Source: Paenibacillus koleovorans NBRC 103111 (GTDB taxonomy: Bacteria > Bacillota > Bacilli > Paenibacillales > NBRC-103111). From it: 64,000 bases of DNA. The first letter of the stretch is position 1. Every line of letters begins with the position of its first letter. The translations under genes were made by a program, and so were the position numbers. The stretch lies in assembly GCF_004000845.1 (NCBI RefSeq), contig NZ_BIMA01000010.1, forward strand, positions 42,443-106,442, in the 5' to 3' direction. The notes under the pieces are model-generated. The model did no database searches. It saw only the letters and a list, made by a program, of their open reading frames with translations, and was not told the origin of the DNA. This document shows positions 63,894 to 64,000 of this stretch, piece after piece.

Positions 63894-64000
63894 ACATACA
63901 AGAAAGTTTAAACCCTTTACAGAACTAAAGCGTAAGGGTGCGCTTGCGAAGCGTGGTTGGGGGATTCAGCATCCATGGTGCCATCACACGGCATCGGAGT

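Overview
The window (64 kb, GC-rich, mostly intact genes) looks like the chromosome of a Paenibacillus-type endospore-forming Firmicute. The reasons are: a Bacillus-like neighbourhood yqzE / yqhG-yqhH / gcvT-gcvPA-gcvPB / lipM with a tandem glycine riboswitch; spore-coat type proteins (CotSA-like glycosyltransferase, YheC/D-like ATP-grasp); many YesM/YesN or AraC-type sensor-regulators; LplB/YtcP-type sugar ABC permeases; strong purine-rich ribosome binding sites with frequent TTG/GTG starts; and Rex, Fnr and NrdR sites of the Gram-positive type. No rRNA, tRNA, CRISPR array or intact mobile element was seen. Assignments come from reading the sequence only; no database search was run.

Layout. 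1-1051 (minus): the N-terminal part of a cytochrome bd oxidase subunit I, preceded by a small membrane ORF and a near-perfect Rex operator. 1293-3266: a GHL6-type glycoside-hydrolase-like protein. 3391-5503: a c-di-GMP-I riboswitch with terminator in front of an HD-GYP phosphodiesterase, an unknown protein and a CBS-GGDEF protein. 5609-10433: a DUF1361 membrane protein, a YesM-type histidine kinase, a five-unit array of palindromes, and a YesN-type response regulator carrying a long Gln/Ser/Leu/Glu repeat. 11033-19179: an export operon of ABC ATPase, membrane-fusion lipoprotein, FtsX-type permease, a second ATPase with an AbrB-like C-terminal tail, and a secreted repeat protein. 19249-20315: an autoregulated tetR-gdx (SMR exporter) pair. 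20383-33642: yqzE, a secreted protein of unknown function, yqhG-yqhH, the glycine-riboswitch-controlled gcv operon, two spore-coat-type genes, a sulfatase and lipM. 33708-36919: D-amino-acid aminotransferase, then an Fnr-type promoter driving ric/scdA, a hemerythrin-like gene and ywiC. 37043-39836: a B12-dependent ribonucleotide reductase under two NrdR boxes.

39864-46034 is a patchwork accessory segment bounded by two near-identical 114-bp direct repeats: a CBM6-like gene fragment, an AraC regulator divergent from a GH2 enzyme, and a frameshifted, truncated sensor-regulator. 46228-57650 is a polysaccharide-use locus: binding protein plus two permeases, a membrane-bound AraC sensor-regulator, a second binding protein, and a large secreted family 8 polysaccharide lyase. 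57885-58508 is a 5'-truncated AT-rich RDD gene. 58579-63893 is a LysR regulator divergent from zwf-tkt-tal (pentose phosphate pathway), closed by a strong terminator.

Shared themes are ligand- or redox-sensing control of each operon (Rex, c-di-GMP, glycine, Fnr, NrdR, TetR, LysR) and import plus breakdown of complex, probably uronate-containing, polysaccharides. The least explained items are the response regulator with its hexanucleotide-built repeat, the palindrome array, the AbrB-tailed ABC ATPase operon, the unknown protein between two c-di-GMP enzymes, and the direct-repeat-bounded segment.
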